64,000 bases of DNA. Origin: Dendrophyllia cribrosa (lineage: Eukaryota; Cnidaria; Anthozoa; Scleractinia; Dendrophylliidae). The position numbers were made by a program, and so were the translations under genes. The DNA is taken from assembly GCA_024195265.1 (NCBI GenBank), contig JAJLRJ010000006.1, forward strand, positions 19,228,851 to 19,292,850. Reading direction: 5' to 3'. The notes beneath the pieces were generated by a model. That model did not search any database, was not told where the DNA came from, and saw nothing but the letters and a program-made list of their open reading frames with translations. Positions 21,782 to 33,700 of this stretch are shown piece by piece. Every line of letters starts with the position of its first letter. Position 1 is the stretch's first letter.

Positions 21782-24700
21782 GTAAGCTGGCAATTTTTAG
21801 CAATCTTTCGTTAGTATATTCTTATCGATTTTTACCCATTTATGATTTAACAGAAACTTGGAATCAACATGCACACATTTTAAAAAGCGAAACAGCTTAT
21901 TGCCCAAATGTTATTTCAATCTAAAGAAATTTTTTTGAAGTTAAAGGCTACTTGTAAATATAATATCAAAAAAGTTTAATCATTAATAACAAGAGTTTTT
22001 AGCTGAGATGTTTAGTTTTCTACAGTACAGTACCCCATGTAAACTGCCAGTCAGCTTAAATTTGTACATAAGATTCTATATTTTTAATTCTTATAAGTAA
22101 GTTAGTGGGACTGAAATATTGTGTTTTTTTTCTCCTATGTTGAGTGAAAATATTTTTTGGCTTAAGTCAACCTATGTTGTTTTAAGCAAGTTCTCTGGTT
22201 TTTCAATAATCATACATTGTAGGTACCATTATTAGTTTATTTATACCCTGCTCACTGTATACATCCGCTTTTAAGATATTTGACTAGCCTGAGGCTTAAC
22301 ATACTGTATCACATTTTTCCAAATAATTACCTGGTCATATATCGGTAAGTGTATTGCTTTGAAAAAAAAAAAAAGATAACAAAAAGACTTAAATGAAGCT
22401 AGTCAGGTGTGAGAGAAAGTACTTTTATGTCCATAAAGAACAAACACCAGCCTGTGATCAGACTTCTTTTTGGGGAATTGGGTTAGGTTTAAAATCGGCG
22501 AGCGAAGCGAGCCAAGTGCAGACTGGGGATGAGGGAAGGGGGGGGGGGGGGGTGAAGCCTGTGGACTGGCCTTTGATGCTACCGTTCCATGATACCAGAG
22601 TCTGGTATCATGAGCTGATTGGTCAGATCACTTGGTGTTGACAGGTATTCGGTGATTGACGACACATGTTGACATCTCAAATGCTTGGCTCCCTAAATTT
22701 GCATAATTATTCCATTTGCTGGCTCAAATCATAAACACTTTTTGTAAATTTGCAATTTTTGTCACTGCATAAAATTGGTGTTATAAATTTTCCTGATAAA
22801 ACTAACCATATGTCTACTCCTACTGATAAATTGTATGGGATTTCACAGAATGGGAATTTGCCAAGATGCTATGCTATGTTTATGTTTGTTTGATAAGAAA
22901 CTTCTTTTGCTAATTGAGGCAAGTTTCATTATAGTTGTGCAGCATTGTTTACTGTTGTCATTATTTTAGTCAACAACATCATAAGTTTGAGGTAAGGGGT
23001 CTTCTTGTATGCAATGACAAGTTTGAAATAGGGAAGGGATAGCGGGAGAGAATTGGGGAGGAAAATAAGGAAATGGGAAGTCCATGTGAAGGGGGGTGGG
23101 GTGGGGTGGGGGAATGAGAGAAGCGAGGGCAGAAAGCAGGTAAACAAAGAGGAAAAGTTTGCAATATAAACATAACATTTTGCATTATTAAAAAGTACAG
23201 AGATGGGACCACCATTATGAATTTGTTTAAACATGTAGGTTTGTTGTAGGTTTTTAGTTAAATGCTAATCTTTTACTAATTCATCTTTTATTGTTGCAGG
23301 GAAGTCGAGACAACATGAGTGTGATCTTAGTCACCTTTTACGGGGCTCCCAAAGTTTCTGAAGAAGCTATTAAAAAGGTACCTCATACATTAAACAACAT
23401 AGTTACATGTACATGGTTGATCTAGTTTTGATTTGTACTTCAATTCCAGTACTCTTTGTATTTCTTCCATTCACAGAATGGCCTGATCCACAATATTTCT
23501 TACTGGATGTGACAGATTTTTCAGAGTTTTGCAACCGTGATTACCTTATTTTCTTTTACATTTATTTAGTAATTAACACATCATGGACTTTTCAATAAGG
23601 TGTTGGACAGTTTTCCTGAACTCCATGTTCAACTCTGGTCCTATTTTGCCCTCTTTTCTTTGGCCATTACTCGTTACATGGGCTTTCGGGGGCAGTCGAA
23701 TGGCACTCACACACTCACTCAATTCTCATTAATTTATTCAATAAACTTGGATTAAACATTTTTCTCCTACCTCCCCTACTAAGTATTGGTTTTGTCCCAT
23801 GAGTCTTATGCGCATATGTTTGGCACATTTTAGAGGGTACTAGAAAGGCGTACATTTTTGCCTGATGCGATAACATGGAGTAGATGCGATCGAGTGTTAA
23901 AAAGATCTATTAGGGCCGGAAAATGGGTTTTTGTTCAATGGAGAGCTTGTAAGCCAAAGAACATTAGCTGTGAAAAATGGACGTTGAATTGTTAATAAAA
24001 GCAACAATGACATGTAATCGACCATGGTTTGTTATTATTTGGATGAATTGCCTACATTTTCAGGGTTTTTGTTAACATTTGCAATAGCAGGGACCAAAAT
24101 TTGAATAACAGGGACCATTGAATGACCAGTAAATTGAAAGTAGGCGGCACCTGGCACTCGAGTGCCCGAAGGGCACAAGTATCTAGGGGGGGTCCGGGGG
24201 CATGCCACCCCGGAAAATTTTTAAAAATGAAGACACTGGAGACGCATTCTGGTGCATTTTGGAGACAACAGAGATGAAAAAAATCATTTCATTTTCAGCC
24301 AGTTTTTAACCTTTTTATTATTCACTGAAAAAAATTATTGCTACCCTTAATATGCTTTATATACTTTTTTACTTTTTTATTTTTAGAAAATTAATAGTTT
24401 GGTAAACAAACCAAACGGCTTACCGATTGAAACTTACATTTATTCTTGTACCTGCCTGACTATTTCCCGCGGACTTCTCATGCATGCATATTCTTCGATG
24501 GGTACTTCCATTAGAAGTGGATCAAGAAATGTTGTGGCTGGGAACTGTTAAGTGATTAACGGCGTTGTTCATATTGTACAGAAATAAAACATTAAAGGAT
24601 AGTCTGGGTTTTTGGTTCTGTTCCTACCGTTGGATTGAAATTCTACAACATTTATACTGGTAAAAATTGCACTTAAAGATGATGCCGGGAAAATGTGCAC

Positions 24701-27700
24701 GCGGTCACGTTTTCCGTGATGGTACAGAAGTGAAATTATTTACAAATCTTTAAAGCGCTGAGCTTGAAGAACGCATTGCAGTGATTCCTGAAAATGATGT
24801 TTTGGTTGTTGTGTTTCAAATCAATATCTTTATTCAAGTATTCAAAGCGGCTTGCTCAAAGTACAAACGATTTTTAATTGAATTGCGGAGTAAATTCACT
24901 GCAGTTATAACTAAAACTTCAACTTACAAACAAAACTTACTGCATTCTGTCTGTGCCTTCTTTGGGTCTTTTATTCCAGGCATTAAACAACGATTGTTGC
25001 TTTGTTCGCTTCATTTTAATTTCAGCTCCGTTGTATTCTTGTATTAAACTGAGATTTTTTTCCACTGCGATGTTGTAAATACACGTGTGAAAATTTTCCG
25101 TGCCGTCACGGCTCTGTGCCCACGTGTGGCTGCGAAAATCTCCCGCTCAGTTATTTTAATAATAATAGTCTGCCACTTCGGAAACCGGACATGATTGTGA
25201 AAAAAATTATAAAAATTATGGCTATGAAGGATTTGTTTTTATAGCCAGACAAGTGTTGTCAGTGTTGAGAAGAAAGCTGCCGTCAGTGCCCACGTGTAGG
25301 TGCGAAAATCTCCCGCTCACTTGTTATTTATCTGCTTTTCTAACATGCCACTTCAGAAACCGGAGATGATTGTGAAAAAAAAATATGGCCTGAAAGAAAT
25401 CAGTTTTATTTTATCTTATGGCTGTGGCTATGAAGGATTTGTTTTTATAGCCAGACAAGAGTTGTCAGTGTTGGGAAGAAATGCTGCCGTCACAGCTCGG
25501 TGCCCACGTGTAGGTGTGAATTTTTTACATGATTGTGAAAAAAATTATGACCCGAAAGAAATCACTTTTGTTTCATCTTATGGCTACGAAGGATTTGTTT
25601 TTATAGCCATGCAAAATAGGACGGATTTATCCTTCGGCCCAAACATTTTCTGACTAGTCGGCGGCCCCAGGACGAGTAGACGGCGATTTTTGCCGGTCGC
25701 CAGAGCTTCCGGAGAACCCTGCTTTAGCACATTTTCCTAAAAAAGTAGCCGGGACAAGAATTGAAATAGCCGAGTAAAGGTCCTGGTGTCCCGGCTCTAA
25801 CAAAAACCCTGATTTTGCCCAATAACATGGAGTAGAGGCGATCAAGTGTGAAGATCTGTCACGACCTGAAGCGGGGTTTTTGTTCAATGGAAAGCTGATA
25901 AGCCAAAGAACACTAGCTGCGAAAAATGGACATTGAGTTATTAAAGCGACGTTGACCAATATCGACCATGGTTCATTATTATTTGGACGAATTGACATTG
26001 AATTTGTCTTTTAACATTGTCTCTTGGATCGGAGGAAGAATGTAACAGCGAATGAATGCTGTATCATCTGGCTTTATTTGCCTTCTTGAATCGAAGAACC
26101 TGAGATAAAATTTTGTTAGCAGCTTTTAATGTAAATACATGTATAAGGTTAAGGTGGCTCCATATAGCTATTGGCCAGTCTTCCAAGTAAAATAAACATG
26201 ATCTTATTGCTGTCTTTTGAGAGTTTTGTTTCACGATAGCAGGTACAATATACACAAACACGTAGCTTAGGCTTTCTCCTTTACGGAGCATTTGGCAGTC
26301 TTGTCTTGTTACTATGGCAACCACTGATTGAGTTGTTGGGCTTGTTGTTCAAGGCTAATAAACCTCTCGACGGCTTTTCTAGGTTTTACACAGTAAATAT
26401 TCACGATTTTTGGCAAAACAGTATAAACATTCAGTAAGTCTCATATGACAAGTTCATAAAACAATCGGTACACAATTGTCAGCAATTTACTCACTTTTCG
26501 TTTTTTACATTTATTGGGTTTGTGTATGTACAGAAATTGTTGTCTATTCTTTGTAATCGTAAATCAAGAAAATTCTACCAATTTGCCAATTTTTGTAAAA
26601 ATTTACTGTGTGGAATGTGCGCAATTAATGTTTTAGCTACCGCAAAAACCTCTTTATTTTCGTCATGCCATCAAAATAAACAAACACGCTTGTGCCATTT
26701 TCGTGCCCACGCCTTGCGTGCAAAAAACTATATGGACCCACCTTACATCGCAAAGGAAAGTCAATTGCAAATTCAGGGCTTCAAGTGTCCCTATATTTCC
26801 TATATTTTTTTTCAATTTCCCTATAGTTCCCTATATAGTTAAAAAATGTCCTATAATCCCTATGTAATTTTATTCAGAATAAAAAGTGGAAAAAAATTAT
26901 TGCTAAGCTCATGAAGGACTCAATGGTCTTATGCCATTCATCCCCTGCAACATTCATATTGTGCATAAAGCTTTCCGTGCAGGCATTAATGCATATGGAG
27001 AGGCATCTGAGGAACTAGCCATGTATCTTAATTGGTTGAAGAGCTCATAATGATCTGGGGCTTGATGATGAGCTATTCATCTGGCATGTACAATGCTGGT
27101 GGCTTACCCTTATTCCTGCATTGGACAGAATTGTCAAGAACTGGGAAGCAATCAAGAAATTCCTGGTAGAATTGCCCAAGCTAGCTACACAGGAGAAGAC
27201 TTTCAAGACCTTGGAGAAGAATGAGCGGTACAATCGTATCTGTAGAAAGTTACAAAACAAGTCCTCAGCTCAGCTGGCTTTTCTACTGTCTGTGGAGCCA
27301 ATTTTTAAGATGTTTCTATGTTTCTTCCAGAGTGAAAGGCCACAAATTCACTTACTGTGTGATACAATATGTGAGCTGCTGAAGTCCCTTATGGGTCATT
27401 TCCTCAATAGCGAAGCCCTGAAAGACAAAGAGGGAAAGCGCCTGCTGACAGTAGACTATTCCAAGCCAGACAACCAACTGTCCATTTCTCAGTTGGGAGT
27501 GGGAGAGAAAGCTTGCTCTGCCCTGTCTAAGCTGTCTAGTGACCAACAGAAGAAAGCTTTTCATGGTATGAAACAGTTCTATGTGGCCACCACAAAGTAT
27601 CTGATTGGCCATCTACCAATAGACAACAAGATTTTCGAGATAGTGAGCATGACACGCAAGCTATTCGTAGGCTAGCAGTCGTAATGCCAACAATATCAGA

Positions 27701-30700
27701 AGAGGAAGTTGCTTTGGTTACAGATGAGTGGAAGGTGTACAAGGTAGGGGGTGTTGATTCAGACAGTAGCATGCATACACTGTAGGGTTGACTATTACTG
27801 GGCAGATGTCTTCCAAGAGAAATCTCAGCAGGGTGAATTCACTCCATCCTGTTCTTCAGAAACTTGTCAAAAGCCTTCTCTCTTTATCTCATGGCAATGC
27901 AGATGTAGAACAAAGTCTTTCTGCAAACAAGAAGACAGTAACTCCAGACAGCGCTTTCCTTGGTGACTTGACAATAAAATGGTCTGCGTTCTGTCATAGA
28001 TCATGTGAAGAAGTGTGGAGAGCCACAGAATGTTCAGATCACAAAAGGACTTCTTCAAGCATCAAGAGAGCCACACAAAGCACATGCAAAAAGGCTCTGA
28101 TGAAAAAGAAGATCTGGCAAAGGAAAAGAGCAGAGAAAGAAAGGCTGAGGGATGCTGAGAAAGAAAGAGAAAGGAAAGCAGAGAAGTTGGAACGAAGCAG
28201 ACTGAACTTGAGAGCGAAAAAAAGAGAGAGAGAGAAAATGGACTGATGAAGTTGGAAGACCAGAAGGACAGTTAGCTGCAAATGGCTAAAACACTCTATG
28301 AAGAAGCAAATGAAAGGCTTTCACAAGCAATTAAGAACAAAAACTTCAATAGTTCAAGGGCTACTTAGAGTTGCTAAGAAGAAGATGGAACATGCAATGG
28401 AACAAACCAAACAGTGTTCAAATAAGAGAAATGAACTAGACAAAAACAAGAACAGACTCCCGGAAGGCTATTCCCAACATGTTTCTGCCAAGAAGTGAAA
28501 GGACACACGCTGAATGTTGAGGACATGATGTACATGTACACTTATTGCCATTTTTGGAGACTGAATGTCAAGAATGTTATATTTGAGTTTGTTTCCAACT
28601 TTGTGTTAAATATCTTGCGCTTTTATTGTGATGGTTTGGAATGGCTATGAACAAAAACTTGAACGAGGCTGCTATACATGTAGCTCAAGGGCAACTTGAA
28701 GTTGCTAAGAAGGTGGAACATGCAGTGGAACAAACCAAACAGTGTTCAAATAAGAGCACTGAACTAGACACAAACCAGAATAGACCCCTGGAATGCTATT
28801 CAAAACATTTATCTGTCAAGAACAGCGAAAGGACACTCACTGAATGTTGAAGACATGATGTACACTTATTACCGGTTTTTGAGACTGTATGTCAAGAATG
28901 TTAAATTTGAGTTTGTTTCCAACTTTGTGTTAAATATCTTGTACTTTAAGTATGATGGTTAGGAATGGCTATGAGGGGCATGGAGGAGGCCATTAAAACA
29001 AATTTTGTTTTAATAAAAATGCTAATTTTTTTGCTGTACATGTATATCACATGTAAATGCTTCAAAAAATCTCTATATTGTTCCTATATATTTTTTCCTA
29101 TTCCCTATATTCTCCTTATATTTTTGAAAAAAATACCCTATATTTAGCTCTATAATTTGGCAGGAGGCCACTTTGAAGCCCTGCAAATTCTGCATTGAAA
29201 TATTCTGAAATATGACATGCATAGGGGGTTAAAGGGATGTTGACAAATATCAACCATGGTTCATTATTATTTGGATGAACTGCCTACATTTTTGCCCAGT
29301 AACATGGAGTAGATGCAATTGAGTGTGAAGATCTATCGCAGAACACTTCATGTAGCTGCAAAAAATGGACATTGAATTGTTAAAGCGACGTTGACAAAAA
29401 AATCTTTTAAAATTGTCTTTCGGATTGGAGGAAGAATGCAACAGAATGAATGCCATATCATCTGGTTTTATATTGCCTGCTGGAATTGAAGAACCCAAGA
29501 TTAAATTTTGTTAGCAGCTTTTTAAAGTGTATAACAAATATTTTTTTATTTGCTTGATGGAATCTACATAGCATTCTGATAAGAAAGTCTGAAAAAGTTT
29601 TTTTATATCGATTTTTCTTGTCCGTGATTTAGCCGTCTAAAAACATGAAATTTCACTTCCGGTGGGTTACAAAACCGCGCAAGAAGAAGGACTGGAAATA
29701 GCCCGCTGTGACGTCAATACAAGAATGCCAGTGTCGCAGTTTCTGAGTTCCTCCGTTTTTGGTGCGTGTTGCTACAACCATAGACAACACACCTCAATAG
29801 AACCATGTTTCTTCCTCAGGGTGCACCAAAAAATGTGTGGAACCGAGAAACCTCGACACCGGCATTCTTGTATTGACATCACAGTGGACTATTTCCAGTC
29901 TTTCTTCTTGCGTGGTTTTGTAACCCACCGGAAGTGAAATTTCACGTTTTTAGATGGCTAAAACATGGAAAAGAATATCGATATCGAAAAAATTCTTTTG
30001 GATTTTCTTATCAGAACGCCATGTAGATTCCATCAAGCAAATAAAAAAAAATATCTGTCATATACACTTTAATGTAAATACATGTATAAGGTTAAATCAC
30101 AAAGGAAAGTCTATATCAAATTTTGCATTGAAATATTCTGAAATATGACCAGCACGGAGGGTTGTCTCTCATAGCAAATGTAAATGTAAATGTGCGTTTG
30201 ACACGCAAGCAAAATACATATTTACAGTCTCACCAATTCCTCTTCTCCTTTATATTCAACTATCTCTACACTAATCCAATTCATCCATGAGCTGGCTCAC
30301 AGGAGCCTTTGATTTGTTTAGAAATGTCACCAAGTTTTGGAGTAGCTGGGATTTTTCATATACATTTGAAGGGCTCGGGGCATATCCAGCCTATGTTGCT
30401 TTTGAGGTCGTTTTTTATTTTTCTTGCTCAGATTTGTCCATTTTTGGCATGTAAACTACAAATTACTTGCAAAACATTGTTCAGATTTTTTTCTGTTGTT
30501 TTTTTCCGTCGTTTTCGAGAATTAACGTATGATTTTACGCTGATTTTTCACTTCAGATGGCCAAGTTTGGGCCCGTACCGCTGAATCCCGCTCAAGAAAA
30601 ATAAATCCCGAAGTTCATTCCCTCAAAATCGTTTCATTTTTATCACTGATAGTCAGCCACTTGGATTCGCGCCATCTCCCTTATCGTTACGGACCTTCTT

Positions 30701-33700
30701 TAGGAAGCACTCCCGTTCCTCCGCTGCTGGCTCATAGTCTTTGCCCGCCTTGCTGAATTTCGCCCGGCCGCAAGAACTCACTTTGAGCTGCTCAACGCTG
30801 TATTTCAATCTCCCGCGCGACCGCGCAAAGCCGACCTATCTGCCACTGTTGCAAAGCATGTTGGGATATCAATGGCGAAAACGAAAACGGAATGTCCGCC
30901 AAACGAAATACGGAAAATATGATAAGTCTCGAAGCACTTCGGATATCGGGCATTTCGACTACGGCACGGGATGGGAAATGGCCCACAACTCACAACGCTG
31001 CCCCTTTTCTGATCCGATGTGATTCCTGACTTTCCCGCCGGCTCGCCTTGTCCACCAACGTCTATTTTCACCTTCGAGCGTGAAGTAGAGATTTAGGCAA
31101 GAAACACGACTTGTTTCTTTGAGAGGTGCTAGAGACTTACGGATTTCCGGACTTAATGATGTCCTTCAATCACCGGACGGGCCTTAAACATATTGGCTCA
31201 TACGCACGCTACAGACGATGTGTTTGCCATAGCGAGCTCGCGATTGATAACGAACCAGGCGCGCGTAAATAACGGTATTTTCGTTCATGTCGTTGGCGCG
31301 GGTCAGGAGTATTGCGGTCGCATATTCTCGCGGCCAATCTGCTGTAATGGCGTCCAAATTACGCTCTGAATGTAAACAACCACTAGAAGACCAGAACTCT
31401 GCTTTTTTTCAGGTGAAATTAGTCCAGTTTCTTAGGATTAGTGCATATTCGACAAGGGTTTGTGATATTATTCGTTGTACGATAAAATTAGGCAAATCTG
31501 AGCGAGAAAAAAAAGTAAAACGCTCAAAAAGCAACATAGGCTGGTTATGCCCCGACCCCTTCATTTGTTTTGTTCTTCTTTCTTTAGAACTGTCACTAAT
31601 TTTTGAAGTGAGAAAAAATGGATTTTTATTAGTAGCACTGTCGTGTTTCTGTATCAAATTATCTGGGGTCAGAATAATAGCCTGGGTAAATCCCTCATAC
31701 CTGCTCCTTATTAATTCAAACTGCTCTACTTTGGGTAATGATGTTTTCCCAAGAATCTGGTCTTGGAAAGTGATAAATCGTGCATCATAATTGATGCACT
31801 CTGAGCAAATGAAAAAGCACTGACAAGAAGAAAGACGGCAAACATATATAGCTTCAGTTTTTTTTTATGGTGTTAGGGTTGTTGTATGATGAGTTTGCTT
31901 CTATATTTTACTTATCGTATAGGAAGCAGAGCTTGATGCTGACTTGGAGAAAAGGATAGCTGGTATGTGCAATTCCTTAGTACATGTTAAGGCATTCTCC
32001 AGCCAGAGACAAGCTGCTATGGCACAGCTGCTTGTTATAGCAGTCACTGGTTTGAAATAAAGCTACTACACCACAACAATGTAAGGCACACACAAAGGGA
32101 ACCCACACACTTATTTGTAAACTGCAAATGGAATTCAAGTGGTAGATATATATATATATATACTTGCCTGTTGCATGTGCGTGCTTTCCTGTCAGTCTTT
32201 AAGGTGGCTGAACATAGTTTGCGCGCGCTCTTCAATTTCAGCTGCTTACGTGAGTCAGCGCGCACAAAGTTTTGAAAAAAAACAAACGTGGCGCCTATTC
32301 AGCGATCATTTTATTTTGCTCAGCGTGGATCGCGAAAGTGTTGTTTTTCGTCTTAAAATGAAACAATTTGTTGTTTGTAAAAATGTTTGTTGAATCAAAA
32401 GATAATATATAGAACCACTGAAGAATTACACTGCCTTTTTGGTCGTTTTTGTCTTTGGATCGAGAACCCAGTCAAATGCAACGCATGCGCAGTTGACCAA
32501 AAAATTGTGACTGGATGTTTTAGCGACTTACCTCGGAAACGTGCTGATTTCTACGGAACCACTCATTAGAATTTCACGAAATTTGGCATAATAATAGTTC
32601 CGAATATGGCAAACTCAACTGCCACCAAAAATTTGAAATCTAACAGAGGAGATTTTTATAAAACGCAAACATATTAAACAACAAATTACGGAAGATCCCT
32701 CTGTCAAAATTACACGAGACTAGTGTTAACATGCGAATATTTTTACGAGTTTACTATAGACAAATGATGGACAAAATCTAATGACTAGATTTTCTGAAAA
32801 TAAACGAAACCAAATATTGCAGGCTGATTTCCAATCCACCGTGTTGCCATGGCAACACCCTAAAAGCTCAACAAAAATATCAAAATGTAAAGCTTGTTGC
32901 TTAATCTTATGCCTCGCCAATTTTGGGCGACCAGTCGTAAGTGTTTTAAAATGACAATGAATGATGCATAGGTACAGTAAAACTGTGTTCAGCCACCTTA
33001 AAGGGAGAGTTTCCAGGAGAATTGAGTAGGGAAGGAGTATGGAGGGAAAACAGTTTTAGGCCCAGGTACATGTATCCTCCAATTGATCAGTGAGTTTGTA
33101 AATCGTTGTCTGGTTGGGGATGAGTATTCTTATATCACCTTGAACGAGCAACTCATTGAATAAGTCACAGACCTTTTTGTCGCCAGGTGTGACAACACTT
33201 AGAGCATTGTCTTCTGTTGGTCTTTCACTGAATTCTGCAAAGAAACAGCTTTGGAAGTAACATATCAAACACGAGGAAGAGTGTTTCATCAGGATATCCA
33301 AACACCAAGAAATGGGTTGAAAAATGAGGCACAGCCGAGTTTTTTTTTTTTTCAACTCACTTTGAGGTGTTTGGATACCTGATGAAACACTCTATAGAGA
33401 GGCTCAGTGTTTGATATAGCTTCTCAAACTGATCATTAAATGCAAAGAAAACGAAGGAATAAAATCACCAAAATCTATGCAAATTAAGACAGGTTATCCA
33501 AACCTCCTTCACGGTAGTGATTTCCTTTGCATTCTTGTCATGAGTTATTAATGAGTTTTAGATGTGTCCAAGAAGGAGCCATTTGAAGTGACTACCTTGT
33601 CGTTTGTTGCCTGGTGAGGTCAGTATTTTTGCCTACCCAATCCCGTGAGTGGAAAATCTCAACAACAGTCTTGACAACGGATCGCTTATTGTAAACATGT

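Larger units (their letters stand above)
26775..29182 (+). mobile_element. hAT transposon, complete boundaries, decayed transposase
   Basis: A 2408-bp element with TIR AGGGCTTCAAGTG / CACTTTGAAGCCCT and a perfect 8-bp target duplication GCAAATTC (26767-26774 and 29183-29190), the hAT signature. Both subterminal regions are rich in CCTATAT repeats, likely transposase-binding sites. It inserted into a repeat whose empty paralogue lies at about 30110-30125. Confidence 0.9.
23855..30170. repeat. Diverged repeat family within PPM1A intron 2, split by insertions
   Basis: Related segments (AACATGGAGTAGATGC, AAAAATGGACATTGA, GACCATGGTTCATTATTATT) occur at 23870-24060, 25812-26149 and 29230-29400. 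A downstream part (TTTTGTTAGCAGCTTTTAAT through GAAATATTCTGAAATATGAC) occurs once at 26110-26152, 26743-26774 and 29191-29215, and again at 29505-29525 with 30069-30150. Breaks in one copy line up with uninterrupted sequence in the other. Confidence 0.75.

Noticed and set aside
30741..31022. ORF in the GC-rich core of the 30365-31566 element
   Set aside because: No known domain, overlapping minus-strand frames of similar length, and a position inside an inverted-repeat element make coding unlikely.
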